Shown one piece after another: positions 1 through 6,511 of a stretch of 7,722 nt of DNA. The number at the start of each line of letters is the position of its first letter. The stretch's first letter is position 1. The DNA is from Candidatus Tariuqbacter arcticus (lineage in GTDB: Bacteria; Electryoneota; Tariuqbacteria; Tariuqbacterales; Tariuqbacteraceae), in the NCBI GenBank assembly GCA_013202315.1, contig JABMRZ010000186.1:1-7722 (forward strand), read 5' to 3'. The position numbers and the translations under genes were made by a program. The notes under the pieces were generated by a model. It saw only the letters and a program-made list of their open reading frames with translations, was not told the origin of the DNA and did not search any database.

Positions 1-2
1 GT

Positions 3-1427
3 TATTATCAGGCAGACCTGCAGATTGGAATTTACGATATAACCTATTCGCACCAGGTATATTACGATTATTCCCTGCCGAATCAGCTGATAACGACCCC
101 GACCACTCTTCAGGAGGTGACTCTTGAATCTTTGCCGCCGTATATTCCACTTTCAGGTTATATAAGGGGTGTTTTACGGGATACTCTATATATCGTTATC
201 GGCGATGTCTTTGTGGATAATGGAGACTCCCTGGTAATCGAACCCGGTGCCGTCATTTTATTTGACGGCCCATACTATTTTGCAATATTCGGTTATTTGT
301 ATTCAGTAGGGACTGAAGAGGACAGCATTTTTTTTACTTCCCGTGAATTTGCTGAACCATGGTCAGGTATTGGAATTTGGTGGCTAGCCGATCCTACAAG
401 TATCTTGAAATACTGTCATGTTAGTGGTACTGATTTGGCCGGTATTTGTTTCTCAGACGCTGATGCAACGGTGGAAAACAGCTTAATTGAAGGAAACAAC
501 GGAAATAATGCCGGTGGAATCCACTGCGGCTCTCCTAACCAGCCCGTAATAAGAAATTGCGTTATCTTTAATAATACAGCTTTAAATGGGGGCGGAGTCT
601 CTTGTAATGACGAAGGACAACCAATCTTTGAAAACTGTATAATAGCACAGAATGCTGGTGGCTCCGGCGGAGGTGGTGTCAGATGCTTTGAGGAAGCGCG
701 CCCTGAATTCATCGAATGTGTCATATCTAACAATGGACCCTATGGCGGGGTATTTTGCTATGACGAATCATACCCTACTTTCACTAATTGTACGATAACC
801 AGCAACTGGGATTACGGTGCAGATGGCGATGGAATTAATATCTCCGAAGATTCGTATCCTACTGTAACCAATACCATTGTGGCTGGAAACAGCGATGCCG
901 GAATCGAATTCAACGGTTCCCTGAATACTTTAGTGTCATACTGCGATATTTATGGCAACAGAGTAGATATTACGGGTTCTGCGATACCGCCGTTTTTAGG
1001 CCAAATCATCACCGTCAACGCCAACGGCGATTCCTGCGACATTTACAGTAACATCTTCCTCGACCCGCTGTTCTATTCTACCACCGGCGATTCGGCTTTT
1101 TATTTGACCGCAAATTCCCCCTGCATAGACGCAGGGGATCCAACTTCCCCATTAGACCCGGACGGCACCACCGCCGACATCGGAGCCTTTTACTACGACC
1201 AATCGCTTCCTGTGATTGAAGACCTGACCATTCGCTTTTCAGACCAAACGGCTATTCTTGAATGGAGCGAAATTCCCGCAGCGGCGGTATACCATATTTA
1301 CTGTTCAGCGGAACCGTATTTCACGATTTCACCGATATATCTGCTTAGCGATGTTTATGAACCCTATTTCGAGCATCAAAATGTGCTGCTCGAAGGGCCG
1401 CTGTTCTATAAGATAACCTGGGAATGA
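3..1427 (+). CDS. Secreted right-handed beta-helix protein with C-terminal FN3-like domain (5' partial)
   Basis: The reading frame is open from the window edge (first full codon at 3) to the stop at 1427, giving 474 visible residues, so the 5' end and any signal peptide are missing. A GTG at 117 could be taken as a start, but the frame continues upstream without a stop and the preceding sequence reads as normal protein, so I treat it as internal. From about nt 165 a lead-in typical of beta-helix surface proteins appears (DSLVIEPGAVILFDG, GTEEDSIFFTS). Next come rungs of 24-28 residues with the pattern P-x-[IFV]-x-[NE]-C-x-I-x-x-N followed by GG[VI]xC (about nt 460-900). After them comes a block ending SPCIDAGDPTSPLDPDGT, the closing segment common in choice-of-anchor/beta-helix proteins. 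The last ~70 residues (from about nt 1210) resemble a fibronectin type III fold ending FYKITWE. No C-terminal sorting signal or membrane anchor is seen. Likely exported to the cell surface or medium; the substrate or ligand is unknown. The fold call is strong, the function is not. Confidence 0.85.
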   Translation, partial: YYQADLQIGIYDITYSHQVYYDYSLPNQLITTPTTLQEVTLESLPPYIPLSGYIRGVLRDTLYIVIGDVFVDNGDSLVIEPGAVILFDGPYYFAIFGYLYSVGTEEDSIFFTSREFAEPWSGIGIWWLADPTSILKYCHVSGTDLAGICFSDADATVENSLIEGNNGNNAGGIHCGSPNQPVIRNCVIFNNTALNGGGVSCNDEGQPIFENCIIAQNAGGSGGGGVRCFEEARPEFIECVISNNGPYGGVFCYDESYPTFTNCTITSNWDYGADGDGINISEDSYPTVTNTIVAGNSDAGIEFNGSLNTLVSYCDIYGNRVDITGSAIPPFLGQIITVNANGDSCDIYSNIFLDPLFYSTTGDSAFYLTANSPCIDAGDPTSPLDPDGTTADIGAFYYDQSLPVIEDLTIRFSDQTAILEWSEIPAAAVYHIYCSAEPYFTISPIYLLSDVYEPYFEHQNVLLEGPLFYKITWE

Positions 1428-1432
1428 TTAAG

Positions 1433-1464
1433 TGTGAAAGTGTGAAAGTATGAAAGTGTGAAAG
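1433..1464 (+). repeat. 8-bp direct tandem repeat, four units
   Basis: Four head-to-tail copies of TGTGAAAG, the third being TATGAAAG, begin 6 bp after the beta-helix stop codon. The array is outside any gene. It resembles simple-sequence arrays of the kind that change copy number by slippage, but it is not in a position to shift a reading frame. No function is assigned. Confidence 0.9.
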
Positions 1465-1500
1465 TCTTACTTGGCTGTGTGTTATACTCATTCTTGAAAG

Positions 1501-1555
1501 AAATGTCCAATGTAGGGGCGGGGTTTCCCCGCCCTGCGTAAATTATCGGACATTT
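1501..1555. repeat. Nested palindromic intergenic element
   Basis: Two sets of inverted arms share one axis. The inner arms GGGCGGGG (1516-1523) and CCCCGCCC (1527-1534) are perfect 8-bp complements around a TTT loop. The outer arms AAATGTCC (1501-1508) and GGACATTT (1548-1555) are also perfect 8-bp complements. The GC-rich core in otherwise AT-rich DNA resembles short REP/MITE-like palindromes that are dispersed in many environmental genomes. No T-tract follows on either strand, so it is not a standard terminator. Its copy number in the genome cannot be judged from this window. Confidence 0.75.
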
Positions 1556-1664
1556 GTTTTGAAAATTGATATAAAATAAGAATCAAGACCACTGCCAAAT
1601 AATATCGCCTCTTGTGACGCAAATCATTTTTTTTATCGGAATGGTTAAAAAGTGAGCTTAATAT

Positions 1665-1693
1665 TTGACATTTAGTTTTGGATTTGTTATAAT
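1665..1693 (+). promoter_or_regulatory. Consensus sigma70-type promoter for the M23 gene
   Basis: TTGACA (1665-1670) and TATAAT (1688-1693) are separated by exactly 17 bp, and a TG one base upstream of the -10 (1685-1686) gives an extended -10. The predicted transcription start is near 1700, leaving a leader of about 35 nt before the ATG at 1735. All twelve hexamer positions match the housekeeping consensus, suggesting strong constitutive transcription if the host sigma factor reads the usual sequence. Confidence 0.8.
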
Positions 1694-1734
1694 ATGGTAA
1701 AATATGCTGTGAATGGAGAATTATCGACTCTTTT

Positions 1735-2637
1735 ATGTTCAAGCAAAAATTCAAAATATTATACCTTCCAGCAGGACGGTCGAGCAAGCGGGAATTCAGA
1801 TTCAGTCAAGCTAAACTGGCATTCTTCACGATTATATTCTGCTTATCCATTATTGTTTTAGTATCCGGCTTGACCGCGCTCGCTTTAGAACTCATTCCGA
1901 ATTATAGTCTCCGCGCCCTCACTCGCGAAAACCGCCTCCTCCTTCAACAAATCGATTCATCCGAACAATCGCTGCGCATCATCCAAGAAGAAGTCAATTT
2001 TCTGGCGGACAGGGATGAAGAATTGCGCCTGATGACAGACCTTCCGCTGATTGATGAAGCCACTCGTCAAGCGGGGATCGGCGGTTCGCTCCCTTCTCCC
2101 GGGATCGATCCGGCGCAAGACTTACAGCTTCTGCTGGGGCAGTTGGAACGGCAGATCGAAGTGCAGAAGAACAGCTATCCTGAAATCCTGCGCAAGTTGG
2201 AAGAGAATTTGGACATTGCCGCTCACACTCCGGCAATCGGTCCGGTCAAGAAGATAAAAATCACTTCAAAATTCGGTTGGCGAAAAGACCCCTTCACCGG
2301 CGTAAGGAAACCCCATAAGGGACTTGATTTCGGCGCTCCTCGGGGAACCGAGGTGTTCGCCACCGCCGACGGAGTAGTCGCTACCTGCAAACGGATGCCC
2401 ACCTTCGGTAAGGTCATCGTAATCGATCATGGATACGGATATGAAACGGCTTACGGTCATCTTCAGTCGTTTAAAGTCAAGCAAGGGCAGAAGGTCACCA
2501 GAGGGCAGTTAATTGGTACGGTGGGGAATACCGGTCGTTCAACCGCGCCTCATCTGCACTATGAAGTCAGGGTCAATAAGAAGCAAGTCGATCCGATGGA
2601 TTTCATCTTCGATGAAAAATTCACTACAATCAAGTAG
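1735..2637 (+). CDS. Membrane-anchored M23/LytM-family murein endopeptidase
   Basis: This 300-aa protein probably cleaves peptide cross-links of peptidoglycan in the periplasm. Residues 1-27 are short and basic (cytoplasmic). Residues about 28-52 form one hydrophobic span that serves as a signal anchor. Residues about 58-100 look like a coiled coil, then comes a linker with a second helical part (about 126-160). The C-terminal M23 domain spans about 170-293. It has the zinc-binding HxxxD at H194/D198, GHL at H242 and HLH at H273/H275, so all expected metal and catalytic residues are present and it should be active. The layout (TM, coiled coil, LytM) resembles MepM-like endopeptidases, but I give no symbol. 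The ATG at 1735 is the only usual start codon in this frame downstream of the promoter. The nearest GGAG (1715-1718) is 16 nt away, so the ribosome site is weak. It is transcribed alone from 1665-1693 and ends at the terminator at 2661. Confidence 0.92.
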   Translation: MFKQKFKILYLPAGRSSKREFRFSQAKLAFFTIIFCLSIIVLVSGLTALALELIPNYSLRALTRENRLLLQQIDSSEQSLRIIQEEVNFLADRDEELRLMTDLPLIDEATRQAGIGGSLPSPGIDPAQDLQLLLGQLERQIEVQKNSYPEILRKLEENLDIAAHTPAIGPVKKIKITSKFGWRKDPFTGVRKPHKGLDFGAPRGTEVFATADGVVATCKRMPTFGKVIVIDHGYGYETAYGHLQSFKVKQGQKVTRGQLIGTVGNTGRSTAPHLHYEVRVNKKQVDPMDFIFDEKFTTIK

Positions 2638-2660
2638 GCTCATATCATCAATAAAATAAG

Positions 2661-2690
2661 AAGGGTTCCCAATTTCAGGAACCCTTTTTT
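2661..2690 (+). terminator. Intrinsic terminator downstream of the M23 gene
   Basis: A perfect 9-bp stem (AAGGGTTCC at 2661-2669 with GGAACCCTT at 2678-2686) encloses an 8-nt loop and runs into six T residues (2685-2690). It lies 23 bp after the M23 stop. On the opposite strand the hairpin is followed by CTTATTTTATT, a weaker T-rich tail, so it may also stop transcription arriving from asnS, whose stop is 45 bp away. Confidence 0.9.
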
Positions 2691-2735
2691 AATGTTTATG
2701 AGAGACTACGCCGGGTTTATCCGCAGAGCCGCGCT

Positions 2736-4028
2736 TCAGGGCTTCAACCTTTGCATCATTCGCGGCAGCGGAATACATTCGCGAATGTGATGAACCCCGG
2801 TTATCCACCCCACCGTCCGTTCCAGCCCCAGTCCGAACCCGGCGTGCGGCACACTGCCATAGCGGCGCAAATCCAAATACCAATCGAACGCCTCCTCCGG
2901 CAAATTATGCTTCTTAATAGATGCCAGCAGAGTGTCATAATCGTCTTCACGCTGGCCGCCGCCGATGATTTCCCCATAGCCTTCCGGCGCAATCATATCT
3001 ACACCGAGGGCAAGTTCTGGTTTATCAGCATCCCGCTTCATATAGAAAGCCTTCACTTCGGCGGGCCAGTGATGAATCATCACCGGTATATGGTAATAAT
3101 CCCCCAATATTTCTTCTTCCACCGCCCCCAAATCATCGCCGTATTTTATCTCCGAGCCCTTCTCTTGCAGAATTTTCACCGCTTCATCATAGGTGATTCT
3201 GGGGAAGGGTTTTTTCACCGCTTCCAATTTGGAAATGTCCCGCTCCAGTTTATCGAGTTCGGGCCTCCTGTTTTCCAACGCCCGTTCAATGATATAACAA
3301 ATGAAATCCTCTGCTAATTCCATATCGCCCTGCAAATTCATATAGGCCACTTCCGGTTCAACCATCCAAAATTCGGTCAGATGTTTCCGGGTCTTAGACT
3401 TCTCCGCACGGAAAGTGGGTCCGAAGCAGTATACTTTACCGAATGCCATACATCCCGCTTCCATATAAAGCTGTCCCGATTGGGTCAAATACGCCTGGTC
3501 ATTGAAGTATTCCGTTTCGAAAAGGGTGGAAGTTTCTTCGCAGGCTGCGGGGGTGAATATGGGAGCGTCTAAATTGATAAAACCGCGATTATTGAAGAAA
3601 TCTCGAATCGCACTAACGACCTCATGCCGCACCCGCAGAATGGCGTGCTGCTTGGCTGAGCGCATCCATAAATGTCTTCTATCAAGCAGGAAGTGAACCC
3701 CATGCTCTTTGGGAGTAATCGGATAATTGGGGGAATCGCCGACTTTTTCTATATTGAAGGCGGACATTTCGTATCCGCCGGGAGCCCGCATATCCGCGTG
3801 GATTGTCCCCCGTAGGATTATGGAGGTTTCCTGAGTCAACTCACCCAGCATAGAAAAAACCTCTTCTGAAACATCCTCTTTAAATACTACCGCTTGGATT
3901 ATGCCCGTCCCATCTCGAATCTGAAGAAACCTCAACTTCCCCGAAGAGCGGGCATTGTAGAGCCACCCTTTTATCTCTACTTCTTTGCCTTCCGCCGAAG
4001 CTATGTCTTCAATGTATACCTGCTCCAT
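2736..4028 (-). CDS. asnS: Asparaginyl-tRNA synthetase
   Basis: This 430-aa class IIb aminoacyl-tRNA synthetase charges tRNA-Asn with asparagine in the cytoplasm. Residues about 15-105 form the OB-fold anticodon-binding domain. Motif 1 lies around 143-160. Motif 2 has FRAEKSKTRKHLTEFWM (206-222), with GPTFRAE and HLTEFWMVEPE favouring AsnRS over AspRS. GGGQREDDYD is at 357-365 and motif 3 GFGLGLERTVGW at 397-408. The SKTRKHLTEFWM form and the ending IPLPRMMQRLKP recall the shorter Thermus/archaeal-type AsnRS more than the ~466-aa E. coli type; this lineage call is from memory. The start is the ATG at 4028, with AGGAAAG (4039-4045) ten nt upstream. It is the last gene of the leftward run, after a 181-bp gap, and may have its own promoter. 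A non-discriminating AspRS is the main alternative but is less likely. Confidence 0.95.
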   Translation of the reverse strand: MEQVYIEDIASAEGKEVEIKGWLYNARSSGKLRFLQIRDGTGIIQAVVFKEDVSEEVFSMLGELTQETSIILRGTIHADMRAPGGYEMSAFNIEKVGDSPNYPITPKEHGVHFLLDRRHLWMRSAKQHAILRVRHEVVSAIRDFFNNRGFINLDAPIFTPAACEETSTLFETEYFNDQAYLTQSGQLYMEAGCMAFGKVYCFGPTFRAEKSKTRKHLTEFWMVEPEVAYMNLQGDMELAEDFICYIIERALENRRPELDKLERDISKLEAVKKPFPRITYDEAVKILQEKGSEIKYGDDLGAVEEEILGDYYHIPVMIHHWPAEVKAFYMKRDADKPELALGVDMIAPEGYGEIIGGGQREDDYDTLLASIKKHNLPEEAFDWYLDLRRYGSVPHAGFGLGLERTVGWITGVHHIRECIPLPRMMQRLKP

Positions 4029-4209
4029 ATTTGCGAATCTTTCCTGTATTATGAGTATGCGGTTGAATAAAGCTGACCGCCCACCCTCTCTTAATGATAA
4101 TGTTAGCTGTTTCGATTCAGGGCACAGTTTTATTCAATACTTATCGAATATAGCCTGTTTATAAAACCGGCAAATTCCATTATTATGTAAACACAACATA
4201 ACGCTGTCT
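4029..4209. other. Gap between asnS and the small membrane protein gene
   Basis: This 181-bp gap lies upstream of asnS on the minus strand. It contains a 9-bp inverted repeat, TTGAATAAA at 4063-4071 and TTTATTCAA at 4129-4137, separated by 57 bp. A poor minus-strand promoter match (TTGCCG, 15-bp spacer, TATATT) is also present but too weak to call. No intrinsic terminator with a T-tract follows the small gene, so asnS could be read from upstream as well. Confidence 0.4.
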
Positions 4210-4599
4210 CTATTGAGCCACCAGCTTAAAAGCGAAATAAATTATCAACAACATACAGACCACAATGAGGATAACAGAGATGTTGTTCCATAGTGTTTTG
4301 GTGAACGACCGACGGTGTTTCTTACGAACCCTCCGCTTGCGGTAGCGCTTGCGCTGAAATTCCTCTCGAGTCACCCATTTTATCCTGCCATCGTGGCCGG
4401 TATACTTCACATAATTGGGATTATCACCATAAAAAGCGTCCTCTTCTTCCTGGCGGATTCGCTCTATTTCGCGCCGCTTTTCGGCTTCTTTCCGCTCCTT
4501 CTCTTCCCGCTCCAAGCGCCTGACCAACTCCTTATGACGCCGTTCGAGGAATTCGATGTGGTCCTGCTTTATGCGGTATTTGGCTTCTTCTGTGAGCAT
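4210..4599 (-). CDS. Small tail-anchored protein sharing a juxtamembrane motif with its upstream neighbour
   Basis: I do not recognise this 129-aa protein as a named family. Residues 1-53 are very rich in Glu, Lys and Arg and look like a coiled coil. Residues 44-77 carry a motif shared, without gaps, with residues 84-117 of the next gene upstream; the core is NYVKYTGHDGRIKW (62-75). A strongly basic stretch follows (81-97), then one hydrophobic span at about 107-126 and only three residues after it. By the positive-inside rule the bulk is cytoplasmic and the C-terminus is inserted in the membrane. It starts 32 bp after the upstream gene ends, which suggests co-transcription. The start is the ATG at 4599: an in-frame TAA lies 27 nt upstream with no better start between. 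The ribosome site is weak. It may be a regulator or partner of the PEGA protein, which is inference from context and shared motif only. Confidence 0.8.
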   Translation of the reverse strand: MLTEEAKYRIKQDHIEFLERRHKELVRRLEREEKERKEAEKRREIERIRQEEEDAFYGDNPNYVKYTGHDGRIKWVTREEFQRKRYRKRRVRKKHRRSFTKTLWNNISVILIVVCMLLIIYFAFKLVAQ

Positions 4600-4631
4600 C
4601 GATGTGAACTCGGATATTGATTGTTATAGGT

Positions 4632-6428
4632 TCAATTGATTTCGATGGAATATAGATAATAGTAGCACTTATTATCCTCCGTAGCGCGTACCATTATCCG
4701 GTTTTCCCCGATTTTAAGGAAATCTGATATGGGCCAGGAATCTCTGCCCAGGGGTTCCTCTCTGTCCAAATTATTGATGGGAGGATAATGTGAAATTAGT
4801 GTCCGCCCATTTATCTCTACGGCTATATCGGTGACCTTAGTTAAATTGAAAAGATAATTATTGTCTGAAGCGAGCCCTCTAAGGGAAAGATACAATATCT
4901 TGTTTTTTTCAAAATTCTGCGGCAAATCGAAGATGACTTCAACAAAATCGCTGCCCGGAGGATTCCGGCGAGCGAAAGCGTATCCCATCTCATAAGTGTA
5001 AATATTGTACAACGGCAGCTTCTTAACCTCCGGCCCAAAATCCTCCGAAGGAACCGGACCTGTGTTGGAATAAAAATAACCGGTGCGGACTTCCCTAACC
5101 TTTTTCTTGACGATTTGACCGTTCTGACCCAGCGAAGCGGAAATTTCGATGATGGGAAGGTATAACCCAACTTTGGTGATGGAAGGATTACGCTCCGACA
5201 ACTGAACTTCCACCGGCTCAGGAGTTCTATAACCCCTAACTTTCCCGAAAGATATAGTGAATCTGCCCGGCAATTGATGTTCCTTCACCGTTTCACCATG
5301 CCCCATTATAATTCCGCCGATGAAAATATCACCATCCACCGGTTCGGTGCGAATAGTTATTATTAACGGGTTCTCCCTGATGAGCTCAAAAGCCAGGTAC
5401 TGAGTGGGAGCCCCTTTTTGCAGATTTACCTGAGCATACATCGGATCCGAACGATAACCCGCTTTCTCCAATTCGATGATATGAGAGCCAGCAGAAAGTT
5501 CGTCTATAATCTGATTCAATTCATAAGGTGTGGGATTGCCGTCTATCTTGATAATCGCATCCGTAATATTGGAACTAATATGAAGCGATGTTTTTTCCCT
5601 GGTGACAACTATGGGAGCCTTGGGCGCCGAACCGGGTGTGTATATCGGCTGAACTTCTTCCGGAGGATGAACAGCGGTACTCTCCGCTTCGGCAATCATC
5701 GCAGCCTGAGGGTCGATTTCGAGATTTATCTCCAATAAAAGAGTATCCCCCTTCTCCAATTCAACCATTCTCAATGCCTTGTTATATCCTGGTTTATAGA
5801 CGGATATTGTATGCTTTCCAGCCGATATATTGGTCACCAGAGCATCTGTGTCGAAGTTGGTGCGCATATTGTCCACGAATATGGTCGCACCTTTAATATT
5901 GGAATTAACCTGTATTGCACAGTAGTCGCGGGTGAATAAGTAAGTTATCGCCACAACCATCGTTAAAACTATAATCGAACCGACCAAAATCAAAGATCTC
6001 ACCAGGGTTTTTCGCTTCGCAAGCCTTGCTCGATGGCGTGCTCGCTCCTTTTCTTGTTTCTGCATATATAAAGTCTTGTGTGTCCATTTCCGTTTTCCAT
6101 AGTGGTCGGTATACTGAACATAATCGGAGTGAGCGTTGTACCATTCTTCTTCCGCTTCATTCTTAATCCGTTCAATTTCAGCCCAATCGGTAGATGTATA
6201 CCTGCCGGGTGAAGGAGCTTGGGCGGGGGCGGATTGAACGGCTTCATCGCTTTTCTCTGCCGAAGCGGGTTCCTCTATTGGTTTTCCTAAGCTGGCTTTT
6301 TTCTTTTCACGGCGAGTGATTTCTCCGCGTTCGAGCTTCTCCTTCTGAGCTAACCGTTCCTTTTCCTTATCTTCCAGTTGCTGTTTGATTTTAGCTCGGA
6401 GTTCGTTTTTTTCCTTTTCGTTGAGCAT
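4632..6428 (-). CDS. Single-pass membrane protein with three PEGA domains and a jelly-roll-like C-terminus
   Basis: This 598-aa protein has a charged, probably coiled-coil N-terminus (1-48) and a Pro/Ala/Ser-rich linker (about 50-78). The shared motif follows (84-117, core DYVQYTDHYGKRKW at 102-115), then a basic run (126-144) and one membrane span (about 145-165). The outer part has PEGA-like repeats at about 170-235 (GATIFVDN, SAGKHTISVYKPGY), 281-350 (AIIKIDG, SAGSHIIELEKAGY) and 354-425 (GDIFIGG, PGRFTISFGKVRGY), with a flexible linker between the first two. The last ~170 residues (426-598) end in a pattern like a galactose-binding or CBM jelly roll (VEINGRTLI, LKIGENRIMVRA, YYYLYSIEIN). 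PEGA domains are usually found in envelope proteins. The N-terminus is probably cytoplasmic and the remainder extracytoplasmic. The start is the ATG at 6428 with only a weak GGA six nt upstream. It may be an envelope scaffold, a sensor or a carbohydrate-binding surface protein; I cannot choose among these. Confidence 0.88.
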   Translation of the reverse strand: MLNEKEKNELRAKIKQQLEDKEKERLAQKEKLERGEITRREKKKASLGKPIEEPASAEKSDEAVQSAPAQAPSPGRYTSTDWAEIERIKNEAEEEWYNAHSDYVQYTDHYGKRKWTHKTLYMQKQEKERARHRARLAKRKTLVRSLILVGSIIVLTMVVAITYLFTRDYCAIQVNSNIKGATIFVDNMRTNFDTDALVTNISAGKHTISVYKPGYNKALRMVELEKGDTLLLEINLEIDPQAAMIAEAESTAVHPPEEVQPIYTPGSAPKAPIVVTREKTSLHISSNITDAIIKIDGNPTPYELNQIIDELSAGSHIIELEKAGYRSDPMYAQVNLQKGAPTQYLAFELIRENPLIITIRTEPVDGDIFIGGIIMGHGETVKEHQLPGRFTISFGKVRGYRTPEPVEVQLSERNPSITKVGLYLPIIEISASLGQNGQIVKKKVREVRTGYFYSNTGPVPSEDFGPEVKKLPLYNIYTYEMGYAFARRNPPGSDFVEVIFDLPQNFEKNKILYLSLRGLASDNNYLFNLTKVTDIAVEINGRTLISHYPPINNLDREEPLGRDSWPISDFLKIGENRIMVRATEDNKCYYYLYSIEIN

Positions 6429-6511
6429 TATTAATCCATAAATAGTCTAATTTCGGTTTAACAGCCCTATTCGCTGAGTAATTTGGATACCATAATGGTG
6501 ATTACAAATCC

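Larger units (their letters stand above)
1428..1734. other. Intergenic region with repeats and promoter
   Basis: No protein-coding gene is supported in this 307-bp gap. It holds an 8-bp tandem repeat just after the beta-helix stop, a nested GC-rich palindrome, an AT-rich stretch (about 1556-1660) in which I see nothing specific, and a consensus promoter for the downstream M23 gene. A 99-codon minus-strand frame overlapping the palindrome and the M23 start lacks protein-like character and is rejected. No T-tract follows the palindrome, so no intrinsic terminator for the beta-helix gene is evident. Confidence 0.7.

Noticed and set aside
416..733. Minus-strand frame inside the beta-helix gene
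   Set aside because: It is antisense to a well-supported coding region, has no family resemblance and no ribosome site.
1433..1464. Tandem repeats as a CRISPR array
   Set aside because: The units are 8 bp with no spacers and there are no cas genes.
1516..1534. GC-rich hairpin as intrinsic terminator of the beta-helix gene
   Set aside because: There is no run of T after the stem on either strand.
2751..3317. 188-codon plus-strand frame opposite asnS
   Set aside because: It lies wholly antisense to asnS, whose motifs are unmistakable, and its composition is that of a reverse-complement shadow.
4075..4090. T-box-like AGGGTGG on the minus strand upstream of asnS
   Set aside because: Only seven bases match the T-box consensus. 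The following ACCGCG is absent, no terminator/antiterminator pair is visible and I see no specifier stem. A chance match is more likely.
4063..4137. 9-bp inverted repeat TTGAATAAA/TTTATTCAA as an operator
   Set aside because: The arms are AT-rich and 57 bp apart with no promoter defined nearby, so chance is not excluded. It is noted in the gap description only.
4315..4620. 101-codon plus-strand hydrophobic frame opposite the small membrane protein
   Set aside because: The hydrophobicity arises from complementing the Glu/Lys/Arg-rich coding strand. The minus-strand gene has a motif shared with its neighbour, which supports that strand.
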